This document shows positions 49,820 through 59,162 of a stretch of 64,000 nt of DNA, one piece after another (the stretch's first letter is position 1; each line of letters begins with the position of its first letter). The position numbers were made by a program, and so were the translations under genes. The notes beneath the pieces are model-generated. The model was not told the origin of the DNA, did no database searches, and worked only from the letters and a program-made list of their open reading frames with translations. Source of the stretch: Actinophytocola sp044466355 (GTDB taxonomy: Bacteria > Actinomycetota > Actinomycetes > Mycobacteriales > Pseudonocardiaceae); assembly GCF_044466355.1 (NCBI RefSeq), contig NZ_JBITMQ010000008.1, positions 321,590-385,589 of the forward strand. The letters run 5' to 3'.

Positions 49820-51256
49820 TCAGATCTCGGACAGCGGCTCCAGGAGGGCGGCCGCCTTGGTGAGGTCGTCGGAGAACGGGCGGTCGGCGGTGCTCTCGTC
49901 CAGCGCGGCGTCCGCCAGGTCGAACGCGTCACGCACCGGCAGGTCCATCAGGTCCGCGGGCCGCATCCGCAGCGCGCGCACCGCGGCGACCAGCTCGCAG
50001 GCCAGCACCTGGCGGTACGCGTCCGCGGCGGCGCGGGCCTGGCGGGCGGCCTGTGTGGAGAAGCTCGCGTGGTCCTCCACGCCGCGGGACACGACCGCGG
50101 TACCGAGCGTCACCGGCAGCGCCGCCTGCCGCAGCATCGCCAGCGCGTCGTGTGCCACGTACTCCAGGATCATCACGCCCGAGCTGCCGGGCGGGCCGTC
50201 GGCGAGGAACGCGGGCAGGTCGGTGAACGACGGTTCCACCAGGTCACCGAGCCGGGCCGCGGACAGTTCCGCGACGTGGTGCACCGTCGCCCTCGCCTGG
50301 TCCAGCGCGGTCGCGAGGTACGCGGTGTGGAAGTGGGCGTGGTGGAACACCTCCCCGGCGGCGAGCGACACCATCGGGTTCTCCGTGCTGGCGTTGATCT
50401 CGATGGTCAGCACACCGCGCAGGTACGCGATCGCGTCCAGTGCCGGGCCCTGGACCTGCGGAAACGCGCGCAGACCGTACGGGTCCTGGATCCGCCTGCC
50501 GGGTTTGGGCGCGCCGGTCATGCCCAGCAGCCGCCGCATCTCGCCCGCGCACCGCACCTGGCCCGGGTGCGGCCGCGCGGCGTGCACGGCGGTCGCGTAC
50601 GCCTCCGGCGAGCCGCCGAGCACCACGTACGACAGCGCGGCGACCACGTGGCTCGCGCGCAGCAGCTGCTCCAGCGACAGGCACGCGAGCGTCGCCTCCG
50701 CCAGGGTCGCGGCGTTGCTGCTCATGAACGCGAGCGCGTCGGAGGTGTCGAACGGCACCGGCGGCAGGTGGCCGACCGCCCACGGCCGCTCGCCGGCCAG
50801 CGTCAGCGCGGTCTCGGCGAGCACGGTCAGGTCGCCGGTGCCGATGGCGCCGGTCGCGTGGACGCGGGGGAGCGACCCGCTCGTCAGCGCCTCGGCGAGT
50901 GCGGTGAGCAGGCGCGGGTGCACGCCCGAACCGCCCGCGGCGAGCTGGTTGAGGCGGATCAGCAGCGTAGCGCGCACGTGGTCGTCCGGCAGCGGATCCC
51001 CGGCGCCGCCCGCGTGGCTGCGCAGCAGGCGCATGCCGTGCTCGGGGCCGGAGTCGTCGTCGACGGTGAGGTCGCGGTTGGCGCCGACGCCGGTGGTGCG
51101 GCCGTAGATCTCGCGACGTGCCGACAGCTCGGTGACCAGCCGCCAGGCGTCCTCCGCTCTGCGGGCGGCGGCCTCGTCGACCGTCACCGCGGCCCGCTCC
51201 AGCGCCACCTGGCGCACGTCCTCACAGCGCAGCGTTCGACCGTCCACAGTGAACAT
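49820..51256 (-). CDS. Aromatic amino acid lyase (HAL/PAL family) homologue with altered MIO triad
   Basis: The 478-aa protein fits the histidine/phenylalanine ammonia-lyase fold along its length: Tyr51 in YGRTTGVGANRD, LIRLNQLAAGGSGVHP, DPYGLRAFPQVQGP (the QDxYxLR block) and INASTENPMV. The prosthetic MIO group normally forms from Ala-Ser-Gly in GASGDL. Here the same place reads GAIGTGDL, giving Gly139-Thr140-Gly141. This may change or abolish MIO formation, so lyase activity is not assured. The protein is slightly shorter than HutH (about 510). No hut genes adjoin it, so histidine degradation is unlikely. ATG 51256. Confidence 0.85.
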   Translation of the reverse strand: MFTVDGRTLRCEDVRQVALERAAVTVDEAAARRAEDAWRLVTELSARREIYGRTTGVGANRDLTVDDDSGPEHGMRLLRSHAGGAGDPLPDDHVRATLLIRLNQLAAGGSGVHPRLLTALAEALTSGSLPRVHATGAIGTGDLTVLAETALTLAGERPWAVGHLPPVPFDTSDALAFMSSNAATLAEATLACLSLEQLLRASHVVAALSYVVLGGSPEAYATAVHAARPHPGQVRCAGEMRRLLGMTGAPKPGRRIQDPYGLRAFPQVQGPALDAIAYLRGVLTIEINASTENPMVSLAAGEVFHHAHFHTAYLATALDQARATVHHVAELSAARLGDLVEPSFTDLPAFLADGPPGSSGVMILEYVAHDALAMLRQAALPVTLGTAVVSRGVEDHASFSTQAARQARAAADAYRQVLACELVAAVRALRMRPADLMDLPVRDAFDLADAALDESTADRPFSDDLTKAAALLEPLSEI

Positions 51257-51395
51257 GCCGCCAGGGTAGAACGACCGTGAATGTCATCCCTCGAATGGCG
51301 GGTCCTGCGACCTGACACCCCCCGGGTAACGTCCCGAAGATGACCTATCCCCTGCACGGCTCACTCCAACGGGGTAAGCCGAAAGGTAGGTGTGT

Positions 51396-52361
51396 ATGAG
51401 CAAGAAGTTGTGGCGGTCAGCAGTGGCGCTCGCAGCCGCGTGCCTCGCCGTCCCGGTGTTCACGGCGACCACGGCGCAGGCCGCGCCCGCCACCGTGCAC
51501 CTCGCGGCCGACACCGCGGCGGAGGCCAGAGCGGTCGCCGCGAAGTGGACCCCGGAGGCGATGCGCAACGCGATCCCGCTGGACCGGCTGCTGCCGGGCG
51601 TGGACGCGTCGAAGCTGACCCAGGACGTGGCCAAGGGCCTGTCGCAGGTCGTCGCGCCGACGTCCGGGGTCTCGCCGACGGCGTTCCCGTCCGGTGGTGC
51701 CGCGTGGACCGGCGGCGGCAAGGTCGTCTCGACGGCGGGCCGCGTGTTCTTCACGTACCAGGGCCGGCAGGCCTCGTGCTCCGGCAACGCCGTGACCAGC
51801 GGTAACGAGAGCACGGTGATCACCGCCGGGCACTGCGTGAAGCTCGACGGCGCGTTCCACACGAACTGGGCGTTCGTGCCCGCGTACAACAACGGCAACG
51901 CCCCGTACGGCACGTGGACCGCCCGGAAGACGATGGCCACGCCGCAGTGGGTCGCGTCGGAGGACATCAACTACGACGTCGGCGCCGCGGTCGTCAACCC
52001 GCTGAACGGCCAGAACCTGACCGACGTCGTGGGCGGTCAGGGCGTCGCGTTCAACCAGGCACGCGGCCAGAACATGTACGCGTTCGGCTGGCCGGCGGCC
52101 GCGCCGTACGACGGCACACGGATGATCTACTGCAGCGGCCAGGTGTTCGACGCGTTCCTGTCCGACGGCATCGGCATGACGTGCGACATGACCGGCGGCT
52201 CCAGCGGTGGCCCGTGGTTCCTGCAGTTCAGCGAGGCGAGCGGTACCGGCCTCGTGAACTCCGTGAACAGCTACAAGATCAATTTCATCCCCACGTGGAT
52301 GTTCGGCCCGTACTTCGGCGCCGACGCCCAGAACCTCTACAACCAGGCGCAGGCAGCCTGA
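51396..52361 (+). CDS. Secreted trypsin-like serine protease
   Basis: The 321-aa exported protease has a signal peptide (KKLWRSAVALAAACLAVPVF, cut near AQA-AP), a propeptide of about 70 residues, and a chymotrypsin-fold catalytic domain. The triad is His in VITAGHCVK, Asp in INYDVGAAVV and Ser in TGGSSGGPWF. Cysteine pairs flank the His and Ser as in Streptomyces/V8-like S1 enzymes. ATG 51396 has AGGTAGG five bases upstream; a GTG at 51390 is in frame. A hairpin terminator follows. Confidence 0.93.
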   Translation: MSKKLWRSAVALAAACLAVPVFTATTAQAAPATVHLAADTAAEARAVAAKWTPEAMRNAIPLDRLLPGVDASKLTQDVAKGLSQVVAPTSGVSPTAFPSGGAAWTGGGKVVSTAGRVFFTYQGRQASCSGNAVTSGNESTVITAGHCVKLDGAFHTNWAFVPAYNNGNAPYGTWTARKTMATPQWVASEDINYDVGAAVVNPLNGQNLTDVVGGQGVAFNQARGQNMYAFGWPAAAPYDGTRMIYCSGQVFDAFLSDGIGMTCDMTGGSSGGPWFLQFSEASGTGLVNSVNSYKINFIPTWMFGPYFGADAQNLYNQAQAA

Positions 52362-52371
52362 TTCCGGGGTA

Positions 52372-52402
52372 CGAGGGGGCGGCCGTCGCGGTCGCCCCCT
52401 CG
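52372..52402 (+). terminator. Hairpin terminator after the protease gene
   Basis: CGAGGGGGCG (52372-52381) pairs perfectly with CGCCCCCTCG (52393-52402) across an 11-base loop, directly after the protease gene and before the DUF2461 gene. The left flank lies 10 bases after the stop. Confidence 0.75.
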
Positions 52403-52417
52403 TTGCATACTGCGGCC

Positions 52418-53083
52418 ATGGCGTTCACGGGGTTCGGCGAGCACGCGATCGACTTCTACGACGGCCTGGAGGCCGACAACTCGAAGTCGTACTGGGAGGA
52501 CAACAAGCACGTCTACGCCGCCGACGTCCGCGCGCCGATGGAGGAGCTGCTCGCCGAGCTGTCACCGGAGTTCGCGACCGAGACCAGCCGGGTCACCGTG
52601 TTCCGCCCGTACCGCGACGTCCGGTTCGCGCGCGACAAGACCCCGTACAAGACGCACTGCGGCGGTGTCATCGAGCCGGGACGCGGGGCGGGGGCGTACT
52701 ACGTGGAGGTCGGGCCGGCCGGGCTGCGGGTCGGCGGCGGGTGCTTCCACCTCGAGTCGGACCAGCTGGCACGCTTCCGCACGGCGGTCGCCGAGGACGT
52801 GCACGGCACGGCGCTCGAGGACGTCGTCGCCCGGCTGCGGCGCGGCGGGTGGGAGCTCCGCGGCGAGCAGCTGAAGACCAGGCCGCGCGGCTTCGACGCC
52901 GACCACCCCCGGATCGACCTGCTGCGGCACAAGTCGCTGTACGCGATCAAGGTGTGGGAACCGGACGACGCCCTCCACGAGCGGGAGACGTTCAACCGGG
53001 TGCGCAAGGCGTTCCGCGCACTGCGGCCGATCAACGAGTGGGCCGCCGATCACGTGGGGATCTCGGAGGTCCCCCGGCGTTGA
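52418..53083 (+). CDS. DUF2461 (TIGR02453) family protein
   Basis: The 221-aa soluble protein has the family pattern of an N-terminal FYDGLEADNSKSYWEDNKHVYAADVRAPMEELL, then VFRPYRDVRFARDKTPYKTHCGGVIE (RDxRFSxDKxPYK), YYVEVGPAGLRVGGGCFHL and a C-terminal helical part. The function of the family is unknown. The start is ATG 52418, right after the terminator hairpin. CATACT at 52406-52411 may be a -10, giving an almost leaderless message. Confidence 0.9.
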   Translation: MAFTGFGEHAIDFYDGLEADNSKSYWEDNKHVYAADVRAPMEELLAELSPEFATETSRVTVFRPYRDVRFARDKTPYKTHCGGVIEPGRGAGAYYVEVGPAGLRVGGGCFHLESDQLARFRTAVAEDVHGTALEDVVARLRRGGWELRGEQLKTRPRGFDADHPRIDLLRHKSLYAIKVWEPDDALHERETFNRVRKAFRALRPINEWAADHVGISEVPRR

Positions 53084-53291
53084 CGGTCAGGGGCGGCCTC
53101 GCCCGTCCGGCGAGGACACCACCCCAGCAAACCGGACAAAACCGAAGTTTGAGCCGTGCCACCCAGGGAACGCGGAGGACGGAACAGACCGCCGGACGTC
53201 CGGTGGACCAACACCTCGATAACTTTCTGGATCGATCCGCCTATTACTGCTCAGTATTTCGGGATCGTTCCAGCGCAGGGGGCTAAGCTAC

Positions 53292-54722
53292 GTGTCCGTG
53301 AGTCGACGAGCGAAGATTGTATGCACTCTGGGGCCAGCGACGGCCACGCCAGAGAAGGTGCGCGACCTGGTCGCGGCCGGCATGGACGTCGCCAGGATGA
53401 ACTTCTCCCACGGCAGCCAGAGCGACCATAAGCAGGTCTACGACCTGGTCAGGGCCGCTTCCGACGAGTCGGGACGCGCCGTTGGCATCATGGCCGACCT
53501 CCAGGGCCCGAAGATCCGTCTCGGCACGTTCGCCGGTGGCAAGGCCGAGTGGCGGGTCGGCGACGTCGTGCGGATCACCGTCGAGGACGTCGAGGGCACC
53601 CACGACCGCGTCTCCACCACCTACAAGGGTCTCGCCAGGGACGCGAAGGCCGGGGACCGGCTGCTGGTGGACGACGGCAACGTCGGCCTGACCGTCGTCG
53701 AGGTGGCCGGGCCGGACGTGGTCTGCGAGGTCACCGAGGGTGGCAAGGTCAGCAACAACAAGGGCATCTCGCTGCCGGGCATGGACGTCTCCGTGCCCGC
53801 CATGTCCGACAAGGACATCGAGGACCTGGAGTTCGCGCTCCAGCTGGGCGTCGACTTCGTCGCGCTGTCCTTCGTGCGCTCGCCCGCCGACATCGACCTC
53901 GTGCACCAGGTGATGGACCGGGTCGGCAAGGGCCGCCTGCCGGTCATCGCCAAGCTGGAGAAGCCCGAGGCCGTCTCGAACCTCGAGGCGATCGTGCTCG
54001 CCTTCGACGGCGTCATGGTCGCCCGCGGTGACCTGGGTGTCGAGCTGCCGCTCGAGCAGGTGCCGCTGGTGCAGAAGCGCACGATCCAGATCGCGCGCGA
54101 GAACGCCAAGCCGGTGATCGTCGCGACGCAGATGCTCGAGTCGATGATCAACAACTCGCGGCCGACCCGTGCCGAGGTCTCCGACGTCGCGAACGCGGTG
54201 CTCGACGGCGCCGACGCGGTCATGCTCTCCGGCGAGTCCAGCGTCGGGCGCTACCCGATCGAGACCGTGCAGACGATGTCGCGCATCGTCGAGGCGGTCG
54301 AGAGCGAGTCCGTGGTCGTGCCGCCGCTGACGCACGTCCCGCGCACCAAGCGTGGCGTGATCTCCTACGCGGCCCGCGACATCGGTGAGCGGCTCAACGC
54401 CAAGGCGCTGGTCGCGTTCACGCAGTCCGGTGACACGGTCCGCCGCCTCGCGCGCCTGCACACCCACCTGCCGCTGCTGGCCTTCACGCCGGAACCCGCC
54501 GTGCGCAGCCAGCTCGCGCTGACCTGGGGTGTCGAGACCTTCATGGTGCCCGAGGTCAGCTCGACCGACCTCATGGTCCGCCAGGTCGACAACGCCATGC
54601 TGTCCATCGGCCGGTACCAACCGGGTGACCTCGTGGTCGTGGTGGCCGGGTCCCCGCCCGGGACCGTCGGCTCGACTAACCTCATCCGAGTCCACCGGCT
54701 CGGGGAGGAAGACCACGCCTGA
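53292..54722 (+). CDS. pyk: Pyruvate kinase
   Basis: The 476-aa glycolytic enzyme makes pyruvate and ATP from phosphoenolpyruvate and ADP. It has KIVCTLGPATATPEKV, MNFSHGSQSDH, DLQGPKIRLGTF, the active-site block VIAKLEKPEAVSNLE, MVARGDLGVELPLEQVPLVQKR and a C-terminal allosteric domain. The B domain is present between residues 70 and 170. GTG 53292 or GTG 53298 could start it. The gene is followed after 23 bases by tesB, a common actinobacterial arrangement. Confidence 0.97.
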   Translation: MSVSRRAKIVCTLGPATATPEKVRDLVAAGMDVARMNFSHGSQSDHKQVYDLVRAASDESGRAVGIMADLQGPKIRLGTFAGGKAEWRVGDVVRITVEDVEGTHDRVSTTYKGLARDAKAGDRLLVDDGNVGLTVVEVAGPDVVCEVTEGGKVSNNKGISLPGMDVSVPAMSDKDIEDLEFALQLGVDFVALSFVRSPADIDLVHQVMDRVGKGRLPVIAKLEKPEAVSNLEAIVLAFDGVMVARGDLGVELPLEQVPLVQKRTIQIARENAKPVIVATQMLESMINNSRPTRAEVSDVANAVLDGADAVMLSGESSVGRYPIETVQTMSRIVEAVESESVVVPPLTHVPRTKRGVISYAARDIGERLNAKALVAFTQSGDTVRRLARLHTHLPLLAFTPEPAVRSQLALTWGVETFMVPEVSSTDLMVRQVDNAMLSIGRYQPGDLVVVVAGSPPGTVGSTNLIRVHRLGEEDHA

Positions 54723-54745
54723 GCCCCGGCGCAAAGGGTGCTCAC

Positions 54746-55669
54746 ATGACCGAAGCGGCACGTCAGGCCGCCGCCGACCTCGCGACGAACCGGGTGCTGC
54801 GCGGCCAGCCGGTCCTGGACGGGCTGGTCGCGCTCCTGGACCTGGAGCGCATCGAGGAGAACGTCTTCCGCGGCGTCAGCCCGTCGGACTCACCGGTCCG
54901 GGTGTTCGGCGGGCAGGTCGCGGGGCAGGCGCTGGTCGCGGCCGGGCGGACTGTCCCTGCCGAACGGAAAGTGCACTCGCTGCACGCGTACTTCATTCGG
55001 CCGGGTGATCCGAGCATCCCGATCGTGTACGAGGTGGACCGCATCCGTGATGGTCGGTCGTTCACGACACGGCGGGTCATCGCGGTCCAGCGCGGCAAGG
55101 CGATCTTCGCGTTGTCCGCCTCGTTCCACACCCCCGAACCCGGGGTCGACCACGCCGAACGCATGCCGGACGTGCCGCCGCCGGACGCGCTGCCCTCCCG
55201 CATGGAGAGCATGAAGGCCTACGCGGAGAAGCTCGGCCCGATCGCGACCATGCCGCGCCCCATCGACATCCGCTACGTCACCGACCCGCCGTGGGAGGTG
55301 CGCGGCCGTCGTGACAACGAGGCCCGCAACCAGGTCTGGATGCGGGCCGACGGCACGCTGCCCGACGACGAGCTGCTGCACGTCTGCGTGCTCACCTACG
55401 CCTCCGACATGACGCTGCTCGACTCGGTGCTCGTGCGGCACGGCGTGTACTGGGGCTTCGACCAGGTCATCGGCGCGAGCCTGGACCACGCCCTGTGGTT
55501 CCACCGCCCGTTCCGGGCCGACGAGTGGTTCCTCTACGACGCCGAGTCGCCGAGCGCCTCCGGTGCGCGCGGGCTCGCGACCGGCCGGTTCTTCGCCGAG
55601 GACGGCACCCTCATCGCGACCGTGGTCCAGGAGGGACTGCTCCGCATCACGAGGAACGAGGACGACTGA
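54746..55669 (+). CDS. tesB: Acyl-CoA thioesterase II (TesB family)
   Basis: The 307-aa double hotdog protein hydrolyses acyl-CoA. Typical pieces are VFRGVSPSDSPVRVFGGQVAGQAL (with the GGxxxGQAL core), HSLHAYFIRPGDPSIPIVYEVDRIRDGRSF and the catalytic Asp in TYASDMTLLDS; Gln and Ser/Thr partners are in the C-terminal hotdog (SLDHALWFHRPFRADEW). ATG 54746 follows pyk closely and may share its transcript. Confidence 0.93.
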   Translation: MTEAARQAAADLATNRVLRGQPVLDGLVALLDLERIEENVFRGVSPSDSPVRVFGGQVAGQALVAAGRTVPAERKVHSLHAYFIRPGDPSIPIVYEVDRIRDGRSFTTRRVIAVQRGKAIFALSASFHTPEPGVDHAERMPDVPPPDALPSRMESMKAYAEKLGPIATMPRPIDIRYVTDPPWEVRGRRDNEARNQVWMRADGTLPDDELLHVCVLTYASDMTLLDSVLVRHGVYWGFDQVIGASLDHALWFHRPFRADEWFLYDAESPSASGARGLATGRFFAEDGTLIATVVQEGLLRITRNEDD

Positions 55670-55749
55670 GGCCAGGTTGGTGATTGTCATAACGCGCAGG
55701 GGATAGGAAGATTTCTCACCAACATCCCCTGTGACCCTGGGAGGCGCTC

Positions 55750-57297
55750 ATGCGTTCCCGCTTGGTTGGTTTGTCCGCACTGGCGGTCGGTGGCCTGCTG
55801 GTGTTCGGCGGCGGTTTCACCCCGCCGGTCGTCGCGCAGGACCGCGGTGCGCTCGCCGCCGACCTCGACGCGATCCTCGCCGCGCCCGGGCTGGCGGGCG
55901 CCGACGTCGGGCTCGTGGTGACGACGCTCGACGGCGAGACCGTGTACGCCCGGGACTCGGCGGGCAGACAGCAGCCCGCGTCCAACGCGAAGCTCGTGAC
56001 CTCGATCGCCGCGTTCGACGTCCTCGGCCCCGACCACCGCTTCGACACCACCGTCCACGCCACGGGCAGGACCGACGGCTCCGTGCTGAACGGCGACCTG
56101 TACCTCAAGGGCACCGGCGACCCCACGATGCTCGCCGCCGACTACGACGCGCTGGCCGCGCAGGTCGCGGCCGGCGGCGTGGAGGTCGTGCGCGGCAGGC
56201 TGTTCGCCGACGACACCTGGTTCGACGACGTCCGCCTCGGCACCAGCTGGGCGTGGGACGACGAGCCGTACTACTACTCCGCGCAGGTCTCCGCGCTGAC
56301 CGCGTCACCCGACACCGACTACGACGCGGGCTCGATCATCGTCCGCGTCGCGCCGGGCCAGGACGGCGCGGCTGTCGTGACGACCGAACCGAAGACCGAT
56401 TACGTCAAGATCGTGAACACCGCCGTCACCGGACCGGCGGGCTCACGGAACACGATCACTGTCGACCGTGTTCACGGTGCGAACACGATCACGGTGAGTG
56501 GTTCCATACCTTCGGGTGGCGCGACCACCAGCGAGTGGATGGCCGTGTGGGAGCCGACGGGGTACGCCGCCGCACTGTTCCGTGCCGCGCTCGGCAAGCA
56601 CGGCGTGCGGGTGCTCGGCCCGACGGCCCGCGGCGCGACGCCCGAGGCCGCGCCGGTGCTGGCGTCGCGGCGGTCGATGCCGCTGTCCGAGCTGGCGGTG
56701 CCGTTCATGAAGCTGTCGAACAACCTGCACGCCGAGATCCTGGTGAAGGCCATGGGCCGGAAGGTGTCCGGAAAGGGCACGTGGAGCGCCGGCCTGGCGG
56801 CGGTCGCCGGGGTGCTGCCGTCCTACGGGGTCGACCCGGCCCGGCTGTCCATGCGGGACGGCTCCGGTCTGTCCAGGATGGACCAGATCGCACCGGACCA
56901 GCTGGTGGCGCTGCTCGGCGCGGTGCGGTCGCGGCCGTGGTTCGACGCCTGGTTCGACTCATTGCCGGTCGCGGGCAAGGCGGACCGCATGGTCGGCGGC
57001 ACGCTGCGCAACCGCATGCGTGGCACCGCCGCCGAGGGCGACGTGTACGCGAAGACGGGGTCGCTGACCGGGGTGAGCGGCCTCTCGGGCTACGTCACGA
57101 CCACGAGCGGTGAACAGTGGGTGTTCTCGATGGTCACGAACAACTCGATCGGGGTGAACGTGAAGGGCGTCGAGGACGCGGTCGCGGTGCGGCTCGCCGA
57201 GGAGGGTGGCGCGGTGACTGCCCGGGCCGTCGTGCCCGCGCCGCGGCTCTCGCCGGAAATGACCGAACTGGAATGCAGCTGGGTGAAGGCGTGCTGA
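55750..57297 (+). CDS. dacB: D-alanyl-D-alanine carboxypeptidase/endopeptidase (PBP4/DacB, peptidase S13)
   Basis: The 515-aa exported enzyme trims peptidoglycan stem peptides. Its signal peptide (residues 1 to about 30) ends near VVAQ-DRG. The three serine-beta-lactamase-like motifs are SNAK (Ser78, Lys81), LSNNLHAE and KTGSLTG near the C-terminus. ATG 55750 follows GGGAGG. An 8-bp inverted repeat (CAGGGGAT...ATCCCCTG) lies in the 5' region at 55697-55731. Confidence 0.92.
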   Translation: MRSRLVGLSALAVGGLLVFGGGFTPPVVAQDRGALAADLDAILAAPGLAGADVGLVVTTLDGETVYARDSAGRQQPASNAKLVTSIAAFDVLGPDHRFDTTVHATGRTDGSVLNGDLYLKGTGDPTMLAADYDALAAQVAAGGVEVVRGRLFADDTWFDDVRLGTSWAWDDEPYYYSAQVSALTASPDTDYDAGSIIVRVAPGQDGAAVVTTEPKTDYVKIVNTAVTGPAGSRNTITVDRVHGANTITVSGSIPSGGATTSEWMAVWEPTGYAAALFRAALGKHGVRVLGPTARGATPEAAPVLASRRSMPLSELAVPFMKLSNNLHAEILVKAMGRKVSGKGTWSAGLAAVAGVLPSYGVDPARLSMRDGSGLSRMDQIAPDQLVALLGAVRSRPWFDAWFDSLPVAGKADRMVGGTLRNRMRGTAAEGDVYAKTGSLTGVSGLSGYVTTTSGEQWVFSMVTNNSIGVNVKGVEDAVAVRLAEEGGAVTARAVVPAPRLSPEMTELECSWVKAC

Positions 57298-57632
57298 GAT
57301 TGCGGCCTTCGAGGAGGTGTCACTCAAACGGGTTAACTTGATCGGGTTGATCGTGAATCCCAGTTCCTGGGGTTTTCCCGATTCAGTCAACTCTCCGTAT
57401 ATGTGACGATGTTTCGGGATTGGTTTGCTGGCATCTTTGAATAGTGAAGAACACTCTGAGTTGTCCGCGTGACGACAAAAGGCCACGGGTCCGGAACCTG
57501 TCGGGGGGAGGTCCCGGACCCGTGGCACGTCGGGCAGCTCGAGGGAGATGGGGGAGACGAGCCGCTCGACCGGGACGAGCCGCGGGAGTGAGGGGAGCGC
57601 CCGGGGCTCGCGTCGTGGGCAGGCTGCGGGGG
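57298..57632. other. Intergenic region with two hairpins, no gene
   Basis: The region separates dacB from a convergent small gene. A short CCCAG-TTC-CTGGG hairpin followed by TTTT (57358-57376) may end dacB. A longer hairpin is listed separately at 57482. No plausible coding frame remains. Confidence 0.5.
57482..57526. terminator. Hairpin downstream of dacB
   Basis: A perfect 13-bp stem (GCCACGGGTCCGG at 57482-57494, complement at 57514-57526) has a 19-base loop. It lies between dacB and the convergent zinc-ribbon gene and is the likely terminator for both. No T-tract is seen. Confidence 0.6.
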
Positions 57633-57962
57633 TCAGCTCCCGAAGGCGACCTGCCTGCGCATCGGGGCGGTGGTCTCAGGGGCTTCCTCTTCGGTGGCCA
57701 CCAGGCAGAGGTGAGCGGTGAGATACGCCCGACACGGGGCGGGTGCGCGACCGAAACGCCTGGTCCGGCAGCTCGGGCAGCGCCCGTTCGCGTCCGGTGT
57801 GTGCTCGTCGAGCACGGCCTTCAGTGCGTCGACCACCCTGGGCAGCTCGAGCCGGGCGACGAGCGCCGCGGCCTGCTCGTCACCGAACTGGGCGCGGTAG
57901 GTGATGTTGGTCAGATAGTCGGCCAGCGAGGTTTCCAACTGACCGAAGATCGGACTGCTCAC
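57633..57962 (-). CDS. Small protein with zinc-ribbon-like cysteine cluster
   Basis: The 109-aa hydrophilic protein has an N-terminal region predicted helical (VARLELPRVVDALKAVLDEHTPD), then CPSCRTRRFGRAPAPCRAYLTAHLCLV, with cysteines 62, 65, 77 and 86, a plausible zinc site. GTG 57962 starts it, divergent from a WhiJ-type regulator. Small Cys-containing proteins of this sort are often coded beside XRE/DUF397 pairs in actinomycetes, where they may take part in the same regulatory unit. Function unknown. Confidence 0.7.
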   Translation of the reverse strand: MSSPIFGQLETSLADYLTNITYRAQFGDEQAAALVARLELPRVVDALKAVLDEHTPDANGRCPSCRTRRFGRAPAPCRAYLTAHLCLVATEEEAPETTAPMRRQVAFGS

Positions 57963-58287
57963 GGTGTGACTCCCCGGGTCCTGGAGGAGGCGGTCGACCT
58001 GGGTGCTCGTCCCGAGTTGCGCGAACCTTGCCCACGCGTCAAATTGCTAACGGACGCCACTCCTGGTCTGCCAAGCCTCGGCCGGCGCCAGAGGCTCGGT
58101 AAGCAGCTTGCGATGGGAAACAAGCATATTGCAAGTTGCAGTACACGATCGGGTGAAGCACTTTCGGGGTGGATGCAATTGCATACGCTATGCATGCACC
58201 CTGATCACGGTTTACGACGTTCTCGTGACAACTCGTGTCCAGATGAGAACATCGATTCGGCAACACCCGTCCAGAGTGAGGTGATCC
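57963..58287. promoter_or_regulatory. Divergent control region with palindromes
   Basis: The 325 bp are relatively AT-rich for this window. They contain the perfect palindrome ATGCAATTGCAT (58173-58184), a close TGCATGCA (58191-58198), and a GCTTG...CAAGC inverted repeat (58107-58126). The XRE/DUF5753 protein encoded to the right is the likely binder. The Shine-Dalgarno GAGGTGA precedes ATG 58288. Confidence 0.5.
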
Positions 58288-59139
58288 ATGTCGCGAGGTC
58301 CCAGCCCGACGGTCCGCCGTCGACGGCTCGCGGCCCGCCTGCGTGAGCTGCGCGAGAACGCCAACCTGACCATCGACGAGGTCGGCGACAAACTGGAGTG
58401 TTCGGCATCGAAGATCAGTCGCATCGAGACCGGCCATGTCGGTGTCACCCCGCGGGACGTGCGGGACATGCTCGAGGTGTACGGCGTCGACGACGACGAG
58501 CGCGAGGCACTCGTGCAACTCGCGAGGGAAGCGCGCAAGAAGGGCTGGTGGCACGCCTACAACGAGGTGTTCACCGGTTCGTTCGTCGGCCTGGAGTCCG
58601 ACGCCTCGTTCCTGCACACGCACCAGGCGCTGCTCGTGCCGGGGCTGTTGCAGACCGAGCCGTACATGCGCGCGGTGATCAGGGCGATCCGGCCGGACGT
58701 CACCGAGGCCGATGTGGAGCTTCGCGTGCGTGCCCGGATCAACAGGCAGAAGCTCATCACCGAGGAGTCCAATCCGCCCGAGTACTGGGCGGTGCTCGAC
58801 GAGGCGGTGCTGACCCGTGTGGTCGGTGGGCCGGAGGCGATGCGCGACCAGTTGAAGAAGCTGGTCGAACTGGCCTCGCTGCCGCACGTGACCCTGCAGG
58901 TCGTGCCGTTCTCCGCGGGCGCGCACGCCGGCATGGAGGCGCCGTTCCTGATCCTCGGCTTCCCGGAGCAGGCGGATCCCGATGTCGTGTATGTCGAGAA
59001 CTCCACTTCCGGTGTCTACTTGGAACAACCGGAGGACGTTCATCGGTATACGTTGATGTTTGACCATTTGCGTGCGGCTGCGTTGAAACCGGACGACACC
59101 GTCGAGATGGTCGATCGGGCAGCCGACCGGCTGTCCTAG
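58288..59139 (+). CDS. XRE-family regulator with DUF5753 (WhiJ/Scr1-like)
   Basis: The 283-aa protein has an N-terminal HTH (LRELRENANLTIDEVGDKLECSASKISRIETGHVGVTP) and a C-terminal DUF5753 domain (YLEQPEDVHRYTLMFDHLRAAALKPDDTV). In Streptomyces this class is typified by WhiJ and pairs with a small BldB-like DUF397 protein. Here the pair is present: a DUF397 gene follows after 23 bases. It probably controls a developmental or metabolic switch through the palindromes upstream (inference). ATG 58288. Confidence 0.92.
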   Translation: MSRGPSPTVRRRRLAARLRELRENANLTIDEVGDKLECSASKISRIETGHVGVTPRDVRDMLEVYGVDDDEREALVQLAREARKKGWWHAYNEVFTGSFVGLESDASFLHTHQALLVPGLLQTEPYMRAVIRAIRPDVTEADVELRVRARINRQKLITEESNPPEYWAVLDEAVLTRVVGGPEAMRDQLKKLVELASLPHVTLQVVPFSAGAHAGMEAPFLILGFPEQADPDVVYVENSTSGVYLEQPEDVHRYTLMFDHLRAAALKPDDTVEMVDRAADRLS

Positions 59140-59162
59140 TGCAACACCGAGAGGAGCAGAGC

